Shown: piece after piece, positions 1 to 9,080 of the stretch | Layout: the number at the start of each line of letters is the position of its first letter | Numbering within the stretch: position 1 is the first letter of the stretch | Assembly (NCBI GenBank): GCA_965221175.1 | Contig: OZ244867.1 | Coordinates: 1,736,001-1,800,000, forward strand | Origin: JAJDZL01 sp965221175 | GTDB lineage: Bacteria; Pseudomonadota; Gammaproteobacteria; Arenicellales; JAJDZL01 | DNA length: 64,000 nucleotides | Reading direction: 5' to 3' | The notes under the pieces: model-generated | The model's input: the letters and a program-made list of their open reading frames with translations, nothing else | Databases searched by the model: none | Told to the model about the DNA's origin: nothing | Position numbers and translations under genes: made by a program

Positions 1-349
1 TGTTACCTAGTGCCCCACCCAAGATCAACCAGATCCCGGTTACTGATTGACTACGACCAGGCCTCAACAACCACAGGGTATAGAACAATAGAAACACAAT
101 AGCGATATTGGAATACAGGAATATCCTGTTCGCATCCAGCTCGGAATCAGCAAGGAATCCGAATGCAGCGCCCTTGTTGAAGACGAGAATCAGATTGAAA
201 AAGCCAGTGATGGCTATTGGATCGAAGGGCTCCATTGTTGTCAGAACGATCCACTTGGAAATCTGGTCTAGCACCAGAACCAGCAGCGCGATCATAATAT
301 GAGTCCTTAGAATCTGAAAATCACTCCACCGTTTTCCAGTATTGGCCAT
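1..349 (-). CDS. lspA: Lipoprotein signal peptidase (signal peptidase II), 3' end outside the window
   Basis: Prolipoprotein signal peptidase is an inner-membrane aspartyl protease that removes the signal peptide of lipidated prolipoproteins. Reading leftward from an ATG at 347-349, the first 116 codons give an N-terminal membrane segment followed by LDQISKWIV, which carries the first conserved Asp, and then FNLILVFNKGAAFGFL, which matches the family's N-x-G-x-A-F-x-x-L block. A GGALGN block begins just before the edge. The second catalytic Asp lies outside the window. The gene starts 47 bases after the ileS stop on the same strand, the usual gammaproteobacterial ileS-lspA order. Only the C-terminal part is missing, and only because the window ends. 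Confidence 0.93.
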   Translation of the reverse strand, partial: MANTGKRWSDFQILRTHIMIALLVLVLDQISKWIVLTTMEPFDPIAITGFFNLILVFNKGAAFGFLADSELDANRIFLYSNIAIVFLLFYTLWLLRPGRSQSVTGIWLILGGALGN

Positions 350-396
350 AGTTTGACTACTGCGGACTGCGAAACCTTTTCTGCGACGAATCTGAT

Positions 397-3231
397 TTAG
401 GCATACAACCTTTGTTCGCCGTTACCCGTAATATTCGTTACGCAACGCAAACAGATTTCAGGATGTTCGGGGTCGTTTCCAACATCAGGGGTTTGATGCC
501 AGCATCGAATGCACTTATCACTTGCCGATTTTCGGACCTGGATGAACAATCCCTTGATTTCAGATTGGCTAAACTCATTTTTCATCTCGTCTATTGGCAG
601 AACCGATGCACTGGAAGTGATTGTGACAAATCTCAATTCATCACCCAGTCGGTTCAGCAACGAAAGCAATTCGTCCGAACAGTACAAAGTCACTTCTGCC
701 GCGAGGGATGACCCAATCACGTTCTGATTGCGACTGATTTCAAGATGTCGATTCACCTCCTCACGAACTGCGATAACCCGTTGCCAAAAATCCAAGTCCA
801 CTAATCCTTCATCGTCACCAGATTCCGGCCAGCTTTCAAACCAAGTCGCTAACAAGACAGATTTTTCTCTTTCGCCGGGAACATGTCTCCAGATTTCCTC
901 AGCAGTAAAGCTTAAAATAGGAGCCAACCAACGTACGAAAGCTTCCAAAATGTAATACATTGCGGTCTGTGCCGACGACCGGCCAAGACTGTTTCGGGGC
1001 ATGGTATAGAGGCGGTCCTTCAGAATATCCAAGTAAAATCCCCCCATTTCCACGATGCAAAATCGATGTATTTTCTGGCAGATCAGATGAAATCTGTAGT
1101 TGTCGTAAGCCTCTTCGATATCATGCTGAAGCTGCATTGCAGTACGAACCGCCCATTGATCCAAATCAAGCATCTGATCCCAGGCAACGCTAGCTCCAAC
1201 TTCAAAATCATGTAGGTTTCCGACAAGAAACCGAGCCGTATTTCGAATGCGTCGATACGAATCTGTCGTTCGTGTCAGAATTTCCTGAGAAATACTCATC
1301 TCGGCTTCATATTCTGTTGATGCAACCCAAAGCCGCAAAACATCAGCACCCAGTTTTTCAATGATTTCCTGTGGGCCGATGATATTGCCTACCGACTTTG
1401 ACATCTTTCTACCCTCTCCATCAACTGTAAATCCATGTGTCAGCACGGATTTGTAGGGAGCGGTTCCCGTGATCGCAGCGCTTACGAGCAAACTCGATTG
1501 AAACCAGCCTCTGTGCTGGTCTGACCCTTCAAGATACATACTGGCCGGATTGATCATTTCGGAATGATGATTCAGAACGCTGTAGTGCGTCGCCCCGGAA
1601 TCAAACCAGACGTCCAGCACATCCGTGACCTTGTCATAGCTAGTACTGTCGTCGCCTATAAATTCAGAGTCATCCAGTTCAAACCACGCATCTATTCCGC
1701 CTTGTTCAACTTTCTTTGCAACCCGTTCGAATATTGGCAGGGTGTCAGGGTGCAGCTCTCCTGTTTCTTTGTGTGTGTAGAGTGTAAGAGGAGTCCCCCA
1801 GACGCGCTGTCGAGACAGGCACCAGTCAGGACGGTTTCTAACCATTCCATCCATTCTTGCTTCGCCCCACTCCGGAACCCACTGAACTTTCTTGACTGCT
1901 TCCAACGCGGTGTTTCGCAGTCCAGTTCGATCCATGCTCACAAACCATTGTGGAGTTGCACGAAAAATGATTGGCGATTTATGACGCCAGCAGTGCGCGT
2001 AGCTGTGTTCAATTTCATCGTTGCCGAGCAGGTCTCCGCGTGAACGGAGCAAATCGATCAGCACATCCTCCGCTTCGTCGACAAAAAGTCCACCAACATG
2101 AGAAGTATCCTGCACAAACGCACCATTCGGACCGACTGGATTGACAATTTCCAAACCGTGCTCTTTGCCTAGCTCAAAATCTTCCTGTCCATGACCGGGT
2201 GCGGTATGCACCAGACCCGTTCCTGCATCTAGTGTAACGTGCTCGCTAGGAATTATCGGAACCACAAGGTCTTCTTTTTGAAGCGGGTGACTGAATAACA
2301 GTCCAAGCATTTCTCGTCCACTGGCTTTTCCGACTACTTCGTAGTCTCCGATTCCGTAACGTAGCATGCACGATTCAACAAGTTCTTCAGCAATGACTAG
2401 ATACTCTTCTTGTTTACCATTGATTGAATGTTTGACAAGGCTGTAGGCAAATTCCGAGTGAACTGCGATCGCCCGATTGGCTGGCAAGGTCCAGGGGGTC
2501 GTAGTCCAGATGACGGCATTCACAGCGAAATCTCCAACAGCTGGGTTCAGATCAAAGACTTCCAGCACAGCATCCGGATTTTTTGCTGCCATGCGAACGT
2601 CAACCGACTTTGACTTCTTGTCAAAATACTCAACCTCCGCTTCAGCAAGCGCTGATGCACAGTCAGCACACCAGTAAACAGTCATCAGGTCGTGCATCAT
2701 ATGCCCATTCTTCATGATTCGTGCAAGAGCTCGAATGCCGTTTGCCTCGGTCTTGAAATTCATTGTCAGATACGGGTTGAACCAATCTCCAATTACACCC
2801 ATACGAATGAAGCCGGTTCTCTGTACATCGATTTGTTCGGAAGCAAATTTCCGGCACGCCTTGCGGAATTCACCGGGATTTTGACGATACACGTCTCGAC
2901 CTAACTTCTTTTCAACCTCGTGCTCAATCGGAAGCCCGTGACAATCCCAGCCCGGAACATATGGCGAATCGTAACCTGCCAAAGTCTTGGATTTGATGAT
3001 GGCATCCTTCAAAATCTTGTTGACTGCATGGCCAATGTGTAAAGCACCATTCGCATAAGGGGGGCCGTCGTGCAGTACCCACTTCTCTTTGCCCTTCCCT
3101 GCTTCCCGCAAATTTTGATAAATTTCAATTTCATCCCAGAAATCGAGGATATCAGGTTCCCGCTTTGCTAGGTTCGCACGCATGGGGAAGTCCGTTTTAG
3201 GGAGATTAATGGTGTCTTTATAGTTCGTCAT
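397..3231 (-). CDS. ileS: Isoleucyl-tRNA synthetase
   Basis: This class I aminoacyl-tRNA synthetase charges tRNA-Ile in the cytosol. The protein is 944 residues from the ATG at 3231, typical of bacterial IleS. It has the HIGH signature (HIGHAVNKIL) near residue 65, an editing (CP1) domain in the middle, the GRKMSKSVGN signature near residue 605, and a C-terminal zinc knuckle with two Cys pairs (CIRC and CLRC). I chose the ATG at 3231 because the product then begins with the family-like MTNYKDTINLPKT. An in-frame ATG at 3252 adds seven residues and has an AAAAGGG box just upstream, so it remains possible. The gene sits between ribF and lspA on the same strand, probably in one operon. Confidence 0.97.
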   Translation of the reverse strand: MTNYKDTINLPKTDFPMRANLAKREPDILDFWDEIEIYQNLREAGKGKEKWVLHDGPPYANGALHIGHAVNKILKDAIIKSKTLAGYDSPYVPGWDCHGLPIEHEVEKKLGRDVYRQNPGEFRKACRKFASEQIDVQRTGFIRMGVIGDWFNPYLTMNFKTEANGIRALARIMKNGHMMHDLMTVYWCADCASALAEAEVEYFDKKSKSVDVRMAAKNPDAVLEVFDLNPAVGDFAVNAVIWTTTPWTLPANRAIAVHSEFAYSLVKHSINGKQEEYLVIAEELVESCMLRYGIGDYEVVGKASGREMLGLLFSHPLQKEDLVVPIIPSEHVTLDAGTGLVHTAPGHGQEDFELGKEHGLEIVNPVGPNGAFVQDTSHVGGLFVDEAEDVLIDLLRSRGDLLGNDEIEHSYAHCWRHKSPIIFRATPQWFVSMDRTGLRNTALEAVKKVQWVPEWGEARMDGMVRNRPDWCLSRQRVWGTPLTLYTHKETGELHPDTLPIFERVAKKVEQGGIDAWFELDDSEFIGDDSTSYDKVTDVLDVWFDSGATHYSVLNHHSEMINPASMYLEGSDQHRGWFQSSLLVSAAITGTAPYKSVLTHGFTVDGEGRKMSKSVGNIIGPQEIIEKLGADVLRLWVASTEYEAEMSISQEILTRTTDSYRRIRNTARFLVGNLHDFEVGASVAWDQMLDLDQWAVRTAMQLQHDIEEAYDNYRFHLICQKIHRFCIVEMGGFYLDILKDRLYTMPRNSLGRSSAQTAMYYILEAFVRWLAPILSFTAEEIWRHVPGEREKSVLLATWFESWPESGDDEGLVDLDFWQRVIAVREEVNRHLEISRNQNVIGSSLAAEVTLYCSDELLSLLNRLGDELRFVTITSSASVLPIDEMKNEFSQSEIKGLFIQVRKSASDKCIRCWHQTPDVGNDPEHPEICLRCVTNITGNGEQRLYA

Positions 3232-3386
3232 TTTTTGCCGAGATTGGTACATGTACCCTTTTAGAAAAACGAATGGAAATGCCAGATTCAGACAGCAATC
3301 CAGCCCAATTGCCTGAGTTCACGGAATTACGTGTCTAATTCCATGTATTGTAATTGATTGAATGATTTATTTGCGGTTGGGCGGAG

Positions 3387-4334
3387 TCACGAAGCACAGC
3401 GAGAGTGCCCGTGTCGGAAGTATTCCCGGGTTCTCATAATATCCTGATGTATCTGCTCGCACATGGTTTCGATCGAAGAAAACTTTACCTCGTCACGAAG
3501 TTTCTTCAGAAAACGAACCCGAATCCGCTGACCGTAAAGATCCGAGTTGAAATCCAGCAAATGTACTTCAAGAACGTTTGTCGTTCCACCAATCGTCGGC
3601 CGCATGCCAAGACTGGCTACGGCCGGCCAAGTACTGCTGTCACTCAGGTCGACTTCAACTACAAGGACTCCGGTCAAGGCGGGTTTATGAATCTTCATTT
3701 GAACATTTGCAGTTGCAAACCCCCACTTTGATCCGTTTCCCTCACCGCGAACCACGCGCCCAGACATCGAGTAATCCCGCCCGAGCAATCGACTTGCCTG
3801 AATGAGATTGCCTGCAACAAGACACTCCCGAATTCGAGTACTGCTGACTCGCTCATCGCCAACTGTGAAAGATTTTGTTCTCACCACTTCTAATCCATGG
3901 CGCTTGCCAATTGTGCGCAGCATCTCGAAATTTCCCCGTCGATTTCTACCGAATCGAAAATCATCCCCGACGACTATATGACGAACTCCAAGTTTTTGAA
4001 TTAGTAGATTTTCAACGAATTCTTCCGGTTCGGTATTGGCCAGAGTGTGATTAAAGCGGAGACAGCAGAATCGATCGACATGCAGTTTGCTCAGTGCCTC
4101 CAGTTTCTCTCGGACTGACATGAGCCGCGGCGGTGCAGCATCGGGAACGAAAAATTCCAGCGGGTGGGGTTCAAAGCTGACAATTGTAACGGGAAGCTTC
4201 AACTCTCTGCCTTTCTTCGCCAGAGACTGTATGACTTGACGATGGCCGGGATGTACGCCATCGTAATTGCCGACGGAAGCAACGCATCCGTGATGGCGCA
4301 GAGTGATATTGTGTTCTCCACGAATGAATTCCAT
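3387..4334 (-). CDS. ribF: Bifunctional riboflavin kinase / FAD synthetase
   Basis: RibF converts riboflavin to FMN and then FMN to FAD. The protein is 315 residues from the ATG at 4334, the usual length. The N-terminal nucleotidyltransferase part shows the GNYDGVHPGHRQ signature (an HxGH-type motif), a PHPLEFF motif and VGDDFRFG. The C-terminal riboflavin-kinase domain shows the G-x-x-x-A-T-x-N type motif as KWGFATANV. I preferred this ATG over an in-frame TTG 27 bases upstream because an AAGG box lies about ten bases before it. The neighbours are DUF2203 and murJ upstream and ileS downstream, all on the same strand. Confidence 0.95.
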   Translation of the reverse strand: MEFIRGEHNITLRHHGCVASVGNYDGVHPGHRQVIQSLAKKGRELKLPVTIVSFEPHPLEFFVPDAAPPRLMSVREKLEALSKLHVDRFCCLRFNHTLANTEPEEFVENLLIQKLGVRHIVVGDDFRFGRNRRGNFEMLRTIGKRHGLEVVRTKSFTVGDERVSSTRIRECLVAGNLIQASRLLGRDYSMSGRVVRGEGNGSKWGFATANVQMKIHKPALTGVLVVEVDLSDSSTWPAVASLGMRPTIGGTTNVLEVHLLDFNSDLYGQRIRVRFLKKLRDEVKFSSIETMCEQIHQDIMRTREYFRHGHSRCAS

Positions 4335-4382
4335 CAATTCAAACCTTGAGTCTGATAACAACGCACTGAAAATGAAAGTGCG

Positions 4383-4796
4383 TCAAGCCCAGTCTGGACT
4401 CATTTCTTCGATGACTTCAGTAATTGGCTGACGGGCGGCGAAGCCACCGGTGTAGCAGTGGAAGTAGGCTATTTCAAGCTCGGGGTATTTCCAGCACAGA
4501 TAACCGTCTCCGGTATCGAAATCGACCAGCCACAACCCTTTGACAACCAACCCCAGGCGTTCCATCTTGGAAATCCACTTCCTCACGATTGCTTCATATT
4601 TCTGCTCAACCGAAACCACTCGCGGGTCGCTGGGCAACAGATTTTGCAATTTTTTCTTAACCACCTGCAATTCGACGTACGCTTCAGCGGTAATCTTCTT
4701 GACCAGAGGCAAGGTTTCGTTGGCTTCTGTCAAGGTGAAATATCGAGGGGTATCCGGGGAGCCGATCTGAACGACATTTGATTCTGCAATACTCAT
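4383..4796 (-). CDS. DUF2203 family protein
   Basis: This small cytosolic protein of 137 residues belongs to the DUF2203 family, whose function is not known. The family features visible are an N-terminal RYFTLTEANETLPLVKKI segment, a charged helical middle, and a C-terminal block with LVDFDTGDGYLCWKYPE followed by YFHCYTGGFAARQP. The start ATG at 4796 overlaps the murJ stop by four bases (ATGA), so translation is probably coupled to murJ. ribF follows 48 bases downstream. A metal-binding role has been guessed for relatives, but nothing here proves it. Confidence 0.8.
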   Translation of the reverse strand: MSIAESNVVQIGSPDTPRYFTLTEANETLPLVKKITAEAYVELQVVKKKLQNLLPSDPRVVSVEQKYEAIVRKWISKMERLGLVVKGLWLVDFDTGDGYLCWKYPELEIAYFHCYTGGFAARQPITEVIEEMSPDWA

Positions 4797-6388
4797 TGAT
4801 TTACAAATTGCCTGATTTTCATTCCAAAAATCACTAACCACACACTATAAAGCACCGCACCTGTGAAAATATACAAAAATAACCAAAATATTCTCCCCTG
4901 AATGCCAATTGCAAACCACTCTGTCAATGTCGGAGTTAGCCATACAAGAGTGCCTCCCATTATAAACGAGGCACCGATGGTACGGGCAAGAAACACAAGC
5001 CAGCCGAGCTGAGGTGAGTAAGTCTTTTCTCTAATCAACCAATACAGCAATAGACCGGCATTCACAAAGGCTGATACAGAAATGGCCAGTGCCAGGCCAA
5101 CATGCTTAAGCGGGAAAACAAGCACAATTGCGAGGCCGATATTGACAAACATTGCAATCACTCCTGCACGAACCGGAGTTTTTGTGTTATTTCGGGCAAA
5201 AAATCCAGGCGAGAGCACACGGACTGCTACCAAAGCCACTAACCCGACGGAAAATGCAATCAACGCTCGTGAAGACATGACTACGTCGTTCTCTGTGAAA
5301 GCTCCGTGAAAGAAGAGCGTAGCCATAATTATGTCTGAAAGTGCAATCAACCCTACCGTTGCGGGAATTGATATCAATAGGCTCAACCGCAATCCCCAAT
5401 CCAGCAGTCTTGAAAACTCGGCACTTGCGACCTGCGCATGCTCCTTGGACAGTCGAGGCAGAATGACTGAACCGAGTGCAACACCGAATACTCCAAGAGG
5501 AAATTCCATCAGTCGGTCCGAGTAGTAGAGCCAGGACACACTGCCAGTAACAAGAAAGGAAGCGATAAAGGTGTTAATAATAAGATTGATCTGTGCCACA
5601 GATGCTCCAAAAATGGATGGAAGCATGAGGCGGTAAACTTCTTTGGCACCTTCTTCCGCTTCTCCTTTTTGTTTTCGTTTCAATCGCGGCCTAGGAACCG
5701 TATTGATTCTTGCTAGAAATGGAATCTGAAAAAGCAGTTGCACAACTCCAGCGACAAAGACACCGATTGACAGGGCAACTGCTGCATTCTCGGTCAAGCC
5801 TGTAATCCACAGTGCAGCAGCAATTAAAGCCACATTGAGCAGTATTGGCGTCGCGGCGGGTGCGGCAAACCGTTCATGGGTGTTTAAAATCGCACCGCAT
5901 AACGCGACGAGACAGATGAAGAACACGTATGGAAAGGTGATTCGCAAACTGTCTACTGTCATCTGGAACTTTATAGGGTCGGCCCGAAAACCTGGTGCGA
6001 GCGCTGAAACCAGAATCGGCGCAAAAATGACGCCAATAAGCGTAAGCGTCAGCAATGCCAGTGCAAGCCGACCACTCACCAAGTCAAGGAAACCACGAAC
6101 TTCGGCCACGGGCGCCGAAATTTTCTTCTGCGTGTAGACTGGAATAAAAGCAGCCGAAAATGCGCCTTCACCAAATATTCGTCGAAAAAAATTCGGAATT
6201 CGAAAGGCAACAAAAAATGCATCAGCAACAATAGTACTGCCGATAATCTGCGCAAAAATGATGTCTCGAATCAGTCCAGTAATTCGCGATACAACGGTGA
6301 CCGAACCGAAAGCCGCTGTCGATTTCAGCAGTGATTTTGTGCCTTTTGCCTCAGTGGGTTGCTGCGGACCAAGTTTGGTATTCATCAA
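4793..6388 (-). CDS. murJ: Lipid II flippase MurJ (MviN)
   Basis: MurJ is a MOP-superfamily membrane transporter that flips lipid II across the inner membrane for peptidoglycan synthesis. The 531-residue protein is almost entirely hydrophobic, with spacing consistent with 14 membrane helices. Near the N-terminus it has the VVSRITGLIRDIIFAQIIG stretch, followed by ADAFFVAFRIPNFFRRIFGEGAFS, both highly characteristic of MviN/MurJ. It heads a minus-strand unit with DUF2203, ribF, ileS and lspA. The start codon is one of two adjacent ATGs. The rpsT-murJ neighbourhood is typical of gammaproteobacteria, here interrupted by one gene. Confidence 0.96.
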   Translation of the reverse strand: MMNTKLGPQQPTEAKGTKSLLKSTAAFGSVTVVSRITGLIRDIIFAQIIGSTIVADAFFVAFRIPNFFRRIFGEGAFSAAFIPVYTQKKISAPVAEVRGFLDLVSGRLALALLTLTLIGVIFAPILVSALAPGFRADPIKFQMTVDSLRITFPYVFFICLVALCGAILNTHERFAAPAATPILLNVALIAAALWITGLTENAAVALSIGVFVAGVVQLLFQIPFLARINTVPRPRLKRKQKGEAEEGAKEVYRLMLPSIFGASVAQINLIINTFIASFLVTGSVSWLYYSDRLMEFPLGVFGVALGSVILPRLSKEHAQVASAEFSRLLDWGLRLSLLISIPATVGLIALSDIIMATLFFHGAFTENDVVMSSRALIAFSVGLVALVAVRVLSPGFFARNNTKTPVRAGVIAMFVNIGLAIVLVFPLKHVGLALAISVSAFVNAGLLLYWLIREKTYSPQLGWLVFLARTIGASFIMGGTLVWLTPTLTEWFAIGIQGRIFWLFLYIFTGAVLYSVWLVIFGMKIRQFVNQ

Positions 6389-6599
6389 GTTTGAGAATCC
6401 ACGCCAAAAGATGTCCAGTCAATTAATGTAGCAATATGTCAGGAAAAGAAAATCATATTGACTAGACACTACCATAGCATTGAAGCCAGTCAACCCACGA
6501 TGAAACCTTATCGCGAATTATTCCCTGGCTTCGGGTCATAGTCAAATACAGCAGAAAACTGAACTTGCGTTAGTTGGCCTGTTCACAAATTTCGGGGTT

Positions 6600-7271
6600 T
6601 CAGTTGAGTCCGTATAGTTTACGCATTTGGGTGGAAAACTCTTTCTCTCCTCCGTAGCTAGGATGTCGAACTGGACATAATTCCAAATTTCCGCAAATAT
6701 CTCCAGCAACTGAAGCTGCATCTCTACCGATTGGAACAAGTCTTCGCGGTTTCAACAAATCAATAAGTTGGACAAGCAGTTGTCTGCCTGCTGTTCGTTC
6801 GTGTGAGTTGTGCGGTCGATTGGTAAAAGGTCTGCCAACAATGTGCGGGTGCAGCGGAAAAACATTCCAGAGAAAGATTCTAGTACTGATTTGATTCAAC
6901 ATATTCCAGATGATTGTTGCGGTTCTTTCAGAAACAGCCTCTCCTACAGTCGACCTTTCAGCAGCGATGTTCCAGCGTTCAGCATGAACTGGCAGTCGTT
7001 CATCATCTGTAAATGCAAGTCCAGTTCGTCTTCCGCCTCGGTATCCTAGATCGCGTCCAACCCACAGGGAATCTACCTCCGACTCAACCGCGGCATGTAG
7101 TATTTTGTACAGCAGAGCACTGCGGCGGTCCGGCGCATCATCATGATCGTGCACTGCGCAGAGATCCGAGTAAGGATTGAAGCTATTAGGGAAATAGAGG
7201 TGTTGCAATTCTCTCACAAACTTGCTGGGCGTCATATTCATCTTAGGCTGGCCACAGCAATTGTGCAACAT
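6600..7271 (-). CDS. Uracil-DNA glycosylase-like family protein
   Basis: The 223-residue product resembles a uracil-DNA glycosylase superfamily group that removes damaged bases from DNA. Visible landmarks are GRDLGYRGGRRTGLAFTDD near residue 73, in the position of the usual G-x-x-P-G-x-x-G motif, then IFLWNVFPLHPH, then a VPIGRDA stretch, and a C-terminal RHPSYGG that fits motif 2. The first motif reads RDLG where EAPG is common, so catalytic activity is not assured. In-frame ATGs at 7271, 7241 and 7235 are all possible starts. The gene is monocistronic between murJ and the divergent rpsT. Confidence 0.72.
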   Translation of the reverse strand: MLHNCCGQPKMNMTPSKFVRELQHLYFPNSFNPYSDLCAVHDHDDAPDRRSALLYKILHAAVESEVDSLWVGRDLGYRGGRRTGLAFTDDERLPVHAERWNIAAERSTVGEAVSERTATIIWNMLNQISTRIFLWNVFPLHPHIVGRPFTNRPHNSHERTAGRQLLVQLIDLLKPRRLVPIGRDAASVAGDICGNLELCPVRHPSYGGEKEFSTQMRKLYGLN

Positions 7272-7469
7272 CAGCTGTCACGCACCTTTTACAAAAAATG
7301 AGGCAGATTGATAGCTTGTTCGACTGTTGGAAGCACCTAACTTCCAAATTTTTCTGCAAAATAGCAAATATTTTCACAGATTTGCCGTACACTATTGACA
7401 ACGAACGCATAAAATAGCACATTTGCCGATTTATCTGTAATCACACAACCATTGAAGGAATAAAGACCG

Positions 7470-7757
7470 TTGGCTAACTCACCCCAAGCTCGAAAAAGAG
7501 CCAGACAAAATATAAAACGACGCACTCGAAACATGAGTGAACGCGCATCTGTTCGTACCTATATCAAGAAATTTTACAAAGCCCTCGAATCGAAAGATCT
7601 TGATGCATCCCAGGAAGCATTTCGAGTAGCCTGTTCCAAAATTGACCGCAGTGCCCAAAAAGGCTTGCAGCATCAAAACAAAGCAGCGCGGCTGAAAAGC
7701 CGAATGAATGCAAGATTGAAAGAACTTGCAACTGCCGACGTACCCGTAGCAGGATAG
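7470..7757 (+). CDS. rpsT: Small-subunit ribosomal protein S20
   Basis: S20 is a primary 16S rRNA-binding protein of the 30S subunit. The product is 95 residues, very basic, and begins MANSPQARKRARQNIKRR, the standard S20 N-terminus. The helix carrying NKAARLKSRMNARLKELA closes it. The start codon is TTG at 7470, with an AAGGA box about nine bases upstream. The E. coli rpsT also starts with UUG, where it matters for autoregulation (established knowledge). A hairpin at 7771-7795 follows the stop. The gene is divergent from the glycosylase-like gene. Confidence 0.97.
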   Translation: MANSPQARKRARQNIKRRTRNMSERASVRTYIKKFYKALESKDLDASQEAFRVACSKIDRSAQKGLQHQNKAARLKSRMNARLKELATADVPVAG

Positions 7758-7770
7758 ACAGCATCCCCGA

Positions 7771-7795
7771 AGTTCTCGGTAAACTACGGAGAACT
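7771..7795 (+). terminator. Hairpin after rpsT, possible terminator
   Basis: The sequence from 7771 forms a stem of AGTTCTC with GAGAACT, one G-G mismatch, then GTA with TAC around an AAC loop. It lies 13 bases after the rpsT stop. The run of T after the stem is short (AGTTTCC), so it is a weak or bidirectional terminator at best. It also overlaps the stop of the converging dctM remnant. Confidence 0.4.
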
Positions 7796-7949
7796 AGTTT
7801 CCTCTGCCGTAGATGTAGGTAGGCAGCCACAACGCAATTTGTGGAAATGAAATGATCAAGGTGAGTCCAATCAGTTGCAGCCCCATGAACTGCATCATGC
7901 CGAAATAAATGTCTTTCAGGTCCCATTCCGGTACCACGCCCTTGAGAAT
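7794..7949 (-). pseudogene. C-terminal remnant of a TRAP transporter large permease (DctM-like)
   Basis: Reading minus from 7949 to a TAG at 7794-7796, the frame gives LKGVVPEWDLKDIYFGMMQF followed by MGLQLIGLTLIISFPQIALW and LPTYIYGRGN. This is the typical end of a DctM-type TRAP transporter large membrane subunit: the V-V-P-x-x-x-x-x-D-I-Y motif, one last membrane helix, then P-x-x-A-L-W-L-P. An in-frame stop (7950-7952) bounds it on the upstream side, and the proB stop follows within ten bases. Only about 50 codons of a gene of some 430 codons survive, so it is a relic of a lost C4-dicarboxylate-type uptake system. Confidence 0.78.
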
Positions 7950-7958
7950 CTACATTCA

Positions 7959-9080
7959 TCACATGATCACCATATTGTCTCGATGGATCAGTTCGTGATC
8001 ACGAACATAACCTAGTATGTTTTCAATGCGATCGGTGCGGCGCCCTTTGATATTATTCGCCTCGTCGGAGTCGTAGTTGATCAGTCCCCTCGCAATCTCT
8101 CTTGACTCGGTATTCAGGCACACCACCAGATCACCTCTCTTGAAATTTCCCTCGACCTGTCGAACACCGACTGGCAGAAGACTTCCTCCCTGATCCAGCA
8201 ATGCACTTACTGCTCCCTGATCAAGATGCAACTTACCTGAAATTCGTAATCGACCGGCAAGCCATTGCTTGTGTGAGGTGATGCGCCCGGTTTGCGACAA
8301 CAAAAGTGTGCCATCGAATTCACTAGAATGAATTTTTTGCAGTTGGTTGTGTTCCAGTCCTGAAGCTATCACCGTTGCCGCACCTGATCGCGCTGCTTTG
8401 CGCGCCGCTTCGAGTTTTGTCAACATGCCGCCTCTTCCGTATTGACTGCCGGGTCCGACTACAGCATCAAGAGATTCGTCGTGAGTCTGTGCCTCGCGAA
8501 TCAAGTTGGCGGCAGGATTTATGCGAGGGTCTTCGTCATACAAGCCCACCTGATCCGTCAAAATCACGAGAAGATCAGCATCTACGATATTAGTCACCAA
8601 TCCCGCAAGATTGTCGTTGTCTCCGAACTTGATTTCGTCCGTAGTTACCGTGTCGTTTTCATTCACGACCGGAACGATTTTCATCTCCAACAACGTCCTC
8701 AATGTGTTGCGAGCATTGAGATAGCGGGTGCGATTGGAAAGATCAGCATTGGTCAACAGCACTTGTGCTGTCTGGTAGTGAAATTGTTCGAATGCGATCT
8801 CGTAGGTACGAACCAGACCCATCTGTCCAACCGCAGCCGCTACCTGAAGCAGATGAACTTCATGAGGGCGCTCTTTCCAGCCGAGCCGTTTCATGCCCTC
8901 CACAATGGATCCCGAGGATACCAGCACAATTTCCAAGCCTTGATCCTTCAGCGATGCAATCTGATTCGCCCACGAGCGAATTCGATCTGCATTAATTCCA
9001 GACTCGACATTGGTGATCAGTGAGCTACCGACTTTTACAACCCAACGCTTTGCATTACTACAGTCAAATTGCTGGGTCAT
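7959..9080 (-). CDS. proB: Glutamate 5-kinase with PUA domain
   Basis: ProB phosphorylates L-glutamate at the gamma-carboxyl, the first step of proline synthesis. The protein is 373 residues. An amino-acid kinase domain covers about residues 10-260 (VVKVGSSLITN, VSSGSIVEGMKRLG, NENDTVTTDEIKFGDND, YGRGGMLTKLEAA), and a C-terminal PUA domain covers about 280-365. The start ATG overlaps the obgE stop (ATGA), so the two genes are translationally coupled. This obgE-proB arrangement is common in gammaproteobacteria. proA is not in the window. Confidence 0.96.
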   Translation of the reverse strand: MTQQFDCSNAKRWVVKVGSSLITNVESGINADRIRSWANQIASLKDQGLEIVLVSSGSIVEGMKRLGWKERPHEVHLLQVAAAVGQMGLVRTYEIAFEQFHYQTAQVLLTNADLSNRTRYLNARNTLRTLLEMKIVPVVNENDTVTTDEIKFGDNDNLAGLVTNIVDADLLVILTDQVGLYDEDPRINPAANLIREAQTHDESLDAVVGPGSQYGRGGMLTKLEAARKAARSGAATVIASGLEHNQLQKIHSSEFDGTLLLSQTGRITSHKQWLAGRLRISGKLHLDQGAVSALLDQGGSLLPVGVRQVEGNFKRGDLVVCLNTESREIARGLINYDSDEANNIKGRRTDRIENILGYVRDHELIHRDNMVIM

